Positions 5,554-6,321 of a DNA stretch of 6,321 nt are shown here, piece by piece; the first letter of the stretch is position 1; every line of letters begins with the position of its first letter. The position numbers and the translations under genes were made by a program. Under the pieces are notes generated by a model. It did no database searches and was not told the origin of the DNA. It saw only the letters and a list, made by a program, of their open reading frames with translations. Origin of the DNA: Burkholderiaceae bacterium (GTDB lineage Bacteria > Pseudomonadota > Gammaproteobacteria > Burkholderiales > Burkholderiaceae); contig CANHMJ010000083.1 in assembly GCA_947461805.1 (NCBI GenBank), positions 1 through 6,321 of the forward strand, in the 5' to 3' direction.

Positions 5554-6201
5554 ATGCTAAGTGAAGAGACCAAAAAAAGAATTGAGGCTGAAGAGCAGTT
5601 TCGACATGACTTAAAAGTCAAGCTAGAGGCCGAGCTTGCAACAGCTAAATCGGCATTCGCCAGCCTACATAAGGAAGCCGAGCAGGTCGAAAAAAAAGCA
5701 GCTTCTAAAGTAATGGAATTTTTGAATTCGTCAGTAGGCACATGGTTTTTATCATCCGTTGTTATTACTGGCGGAGCTGCCATGCTCCAGCAAATTCAAC
5801 ATAGCCATGAGATTGAACAAAAAAATAAAACACAGTTAATTTCGTACCAGTTTGAAATCGGTACGCGCATTCAAAACATGAAGTTCTTTTTGACGCAAGC
5901 TAAAACAGTCGGCGATGCAAAAGTTGCCTTAGCTAGTGTCTTTCAAAGTAAGTTCCCATTAAATCCGGAGTTAGAAAAACAGAGCCTCTCCGCGCTTTAC
6001 TTCAATTTGCATCAACTTATTGAAGGAAGCGAAAAAGAGAAGACTAGGCTTGCCATGGCAGTGGTATTGGAGCTTGAGCAGGCCGAGTTTTTGTTGCAAT
6101 CCCAAAAGGATAATCAACTGTTAGACGCGAACGATAAAGAAAAGCTAGCAAAATTAGTCACCGCCATTGAAAACCTGCACATACGCGGGGCAGTCAAGTA
6201 G
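5554..6201 (+). CDS. Unrecognised coiled-coil single-pass membrane protein
   Basis: I do not recognise this 215-residue protein as a named family. Residues 1-58 are highly charged and heptad-like, opening with EETKKRIEAEEQFRHDLK, a lead-in I have seen in various uncharacterised bacterial proteins. One transmembrane helix follows at about 61-79 (WFLSSVVITGGAAML), without a cleavable signal peptide. Residues 80-215 are predicted by eye to be mostly helical, polar and soluble, possibly a helical bundle (90-185). Lysines before the helix favour a cytoplasmic N terminus, which would place the larger C-terminal part in the periplasm. The ATG at 5554 is the only sensible start because an in-frame TAA lies shortly upstream. 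The nearest AGGA (5523-5526) is too far away to be a normal ribosome site. The gene is more AT-rich and Lys/Gln-rich than its neighbours, which may mean separate acquisition. Coding status is supported by length and coherent amphipathic pattern only. Confidence 0.7.
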   Translation: MLSEETKKRIEAEEQFRHDLKVKLEAELATAKSAFASLHKEAEQVEKKAASKVMEFLNSSVGTWFLSSVVITGGAAMLQQIQHSHEIEQKNKTQLISYQFEIGTRIQNMKFFLTQAKTVGDAKVALASVFQSKFPLNPELEKQSLSALYFNLHQLIEGSEKEKTRLAMAVVLELEQAEFLLQSQKDNQLLDANDKEKLAKLVTAIENLHIRGAVK

Positions 6202-6312
6202 CATTTCAGAGTATTAGCGGATTCTGAAGCGCATGAACGCTGTATGCCTTCATGTAGTCTGCCATTGCGGTGGATAATAGTACCCATATTATTATCGGAA
6301 CCATTGCAATGG
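6201..6312. repeat. Cluster of inverted repeats at the right edge
   Basis: Four symmetric elements are packed into about 110 bases after the last stop codon. TTCAGA (6205-6210) pairs with TCTGAA (6223-6228). CATGAA (6232-6237) pairs with TTCATG (6249-6254). GATAATAGTA (6273-6282) pairs with TATTATTATC (6287-6296) over ten pairs including one G-T, with loop CCCA. CCATTGCAATGG (6301-6312) is a perfect palindrome, and an imperfect copy, CCATTGCGGTGG (10 of 12 identical), lies at 6262-6273 just ahead of the AT-rich hairpin. None is followed by a T-run, so ordinary Rho-independent termination is not supported. It could be the regulatory region of a gene beyond the edge or a structured untranslated region. 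The rest of the tail (to 6321) shows no gene. Confidence 0.45.
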
Positions 6313-6321
6313 AAATCAAAG

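Noticed and set aside
5544..5783. Minus-strand 79-codon Ser/Ala/Cys-rich frame opposite the start of the coiled-coil gene
   Set aside because: This is the antisense shadow of a Lys/Glu/Ala-rich coiled coil, which typically yields such Ser/Leu-rich open frames.

Overview
The window looks like a chromosomal segment of a Gram-negative bacterium of moderate GC content. The protein style (a di-haem cytochrome b561, a proteobacterial type GTP cyclohydrolase II) fits a betaproteobacterium, perhaps a freshwater Burkholderiales member. That placement is a guess from protein flavour, not from a marker gene.

Bases 91-4604 hold five genes that belong together by content. A rightward operon-like trio (91-2594) encodes a medium-chain dehydrogenase without the usual zinc ligands, a 6-pyruvoyl-tetrahydropterin synthase/QueD-fold protein with a degenerate active site, and a GT4-type glycosyltransferase. 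Tail to tail with it, overlapping by 14 bp, lies a leftward stand-alone RibD-type reductase (2581-3375). A 155-bp divergent promoter region follows, then a rightward GTP cyclohydrolase II with an intact catalytic half and a decayed DHBP-synthase-like N-terminal half (3531-4604).

GTP cyclohydrolase II would open GTP to a diamino-ribosylamino-pyrimidinone phosphate and the RibD-type protein could reduce its ribose. The pterin-synthase-fold protein, dehydrogenase and glycosyltransferase could then tailor a pterin-like or flavin-precursor-like product and attach a sugar. No lumazine synthase, riboflavin synthase or RibD deaminase domain is present, so this does not look like an ordinary riboflavin operon. 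I propose it as a candidate pathway for an undescribed, probably glycosylated, GTP-derived metabolite. The product is inference. The cluster may continue to the left of the window.

Bases 4627-5172 encode a leftward cytochrome b561, probably unrelated. Bases 5173-5553 show no convincing gene. Bases 5554-6201 encode an unrecognised, more AT-rich, coiled-coil, single-pass membrane protein. The last 120 bases carry several closely packed inverted repeats and no visible gene. I saw no tRNA, rRNA, CRISPR array, insertion sequence or convincing Rho-independent terminator.
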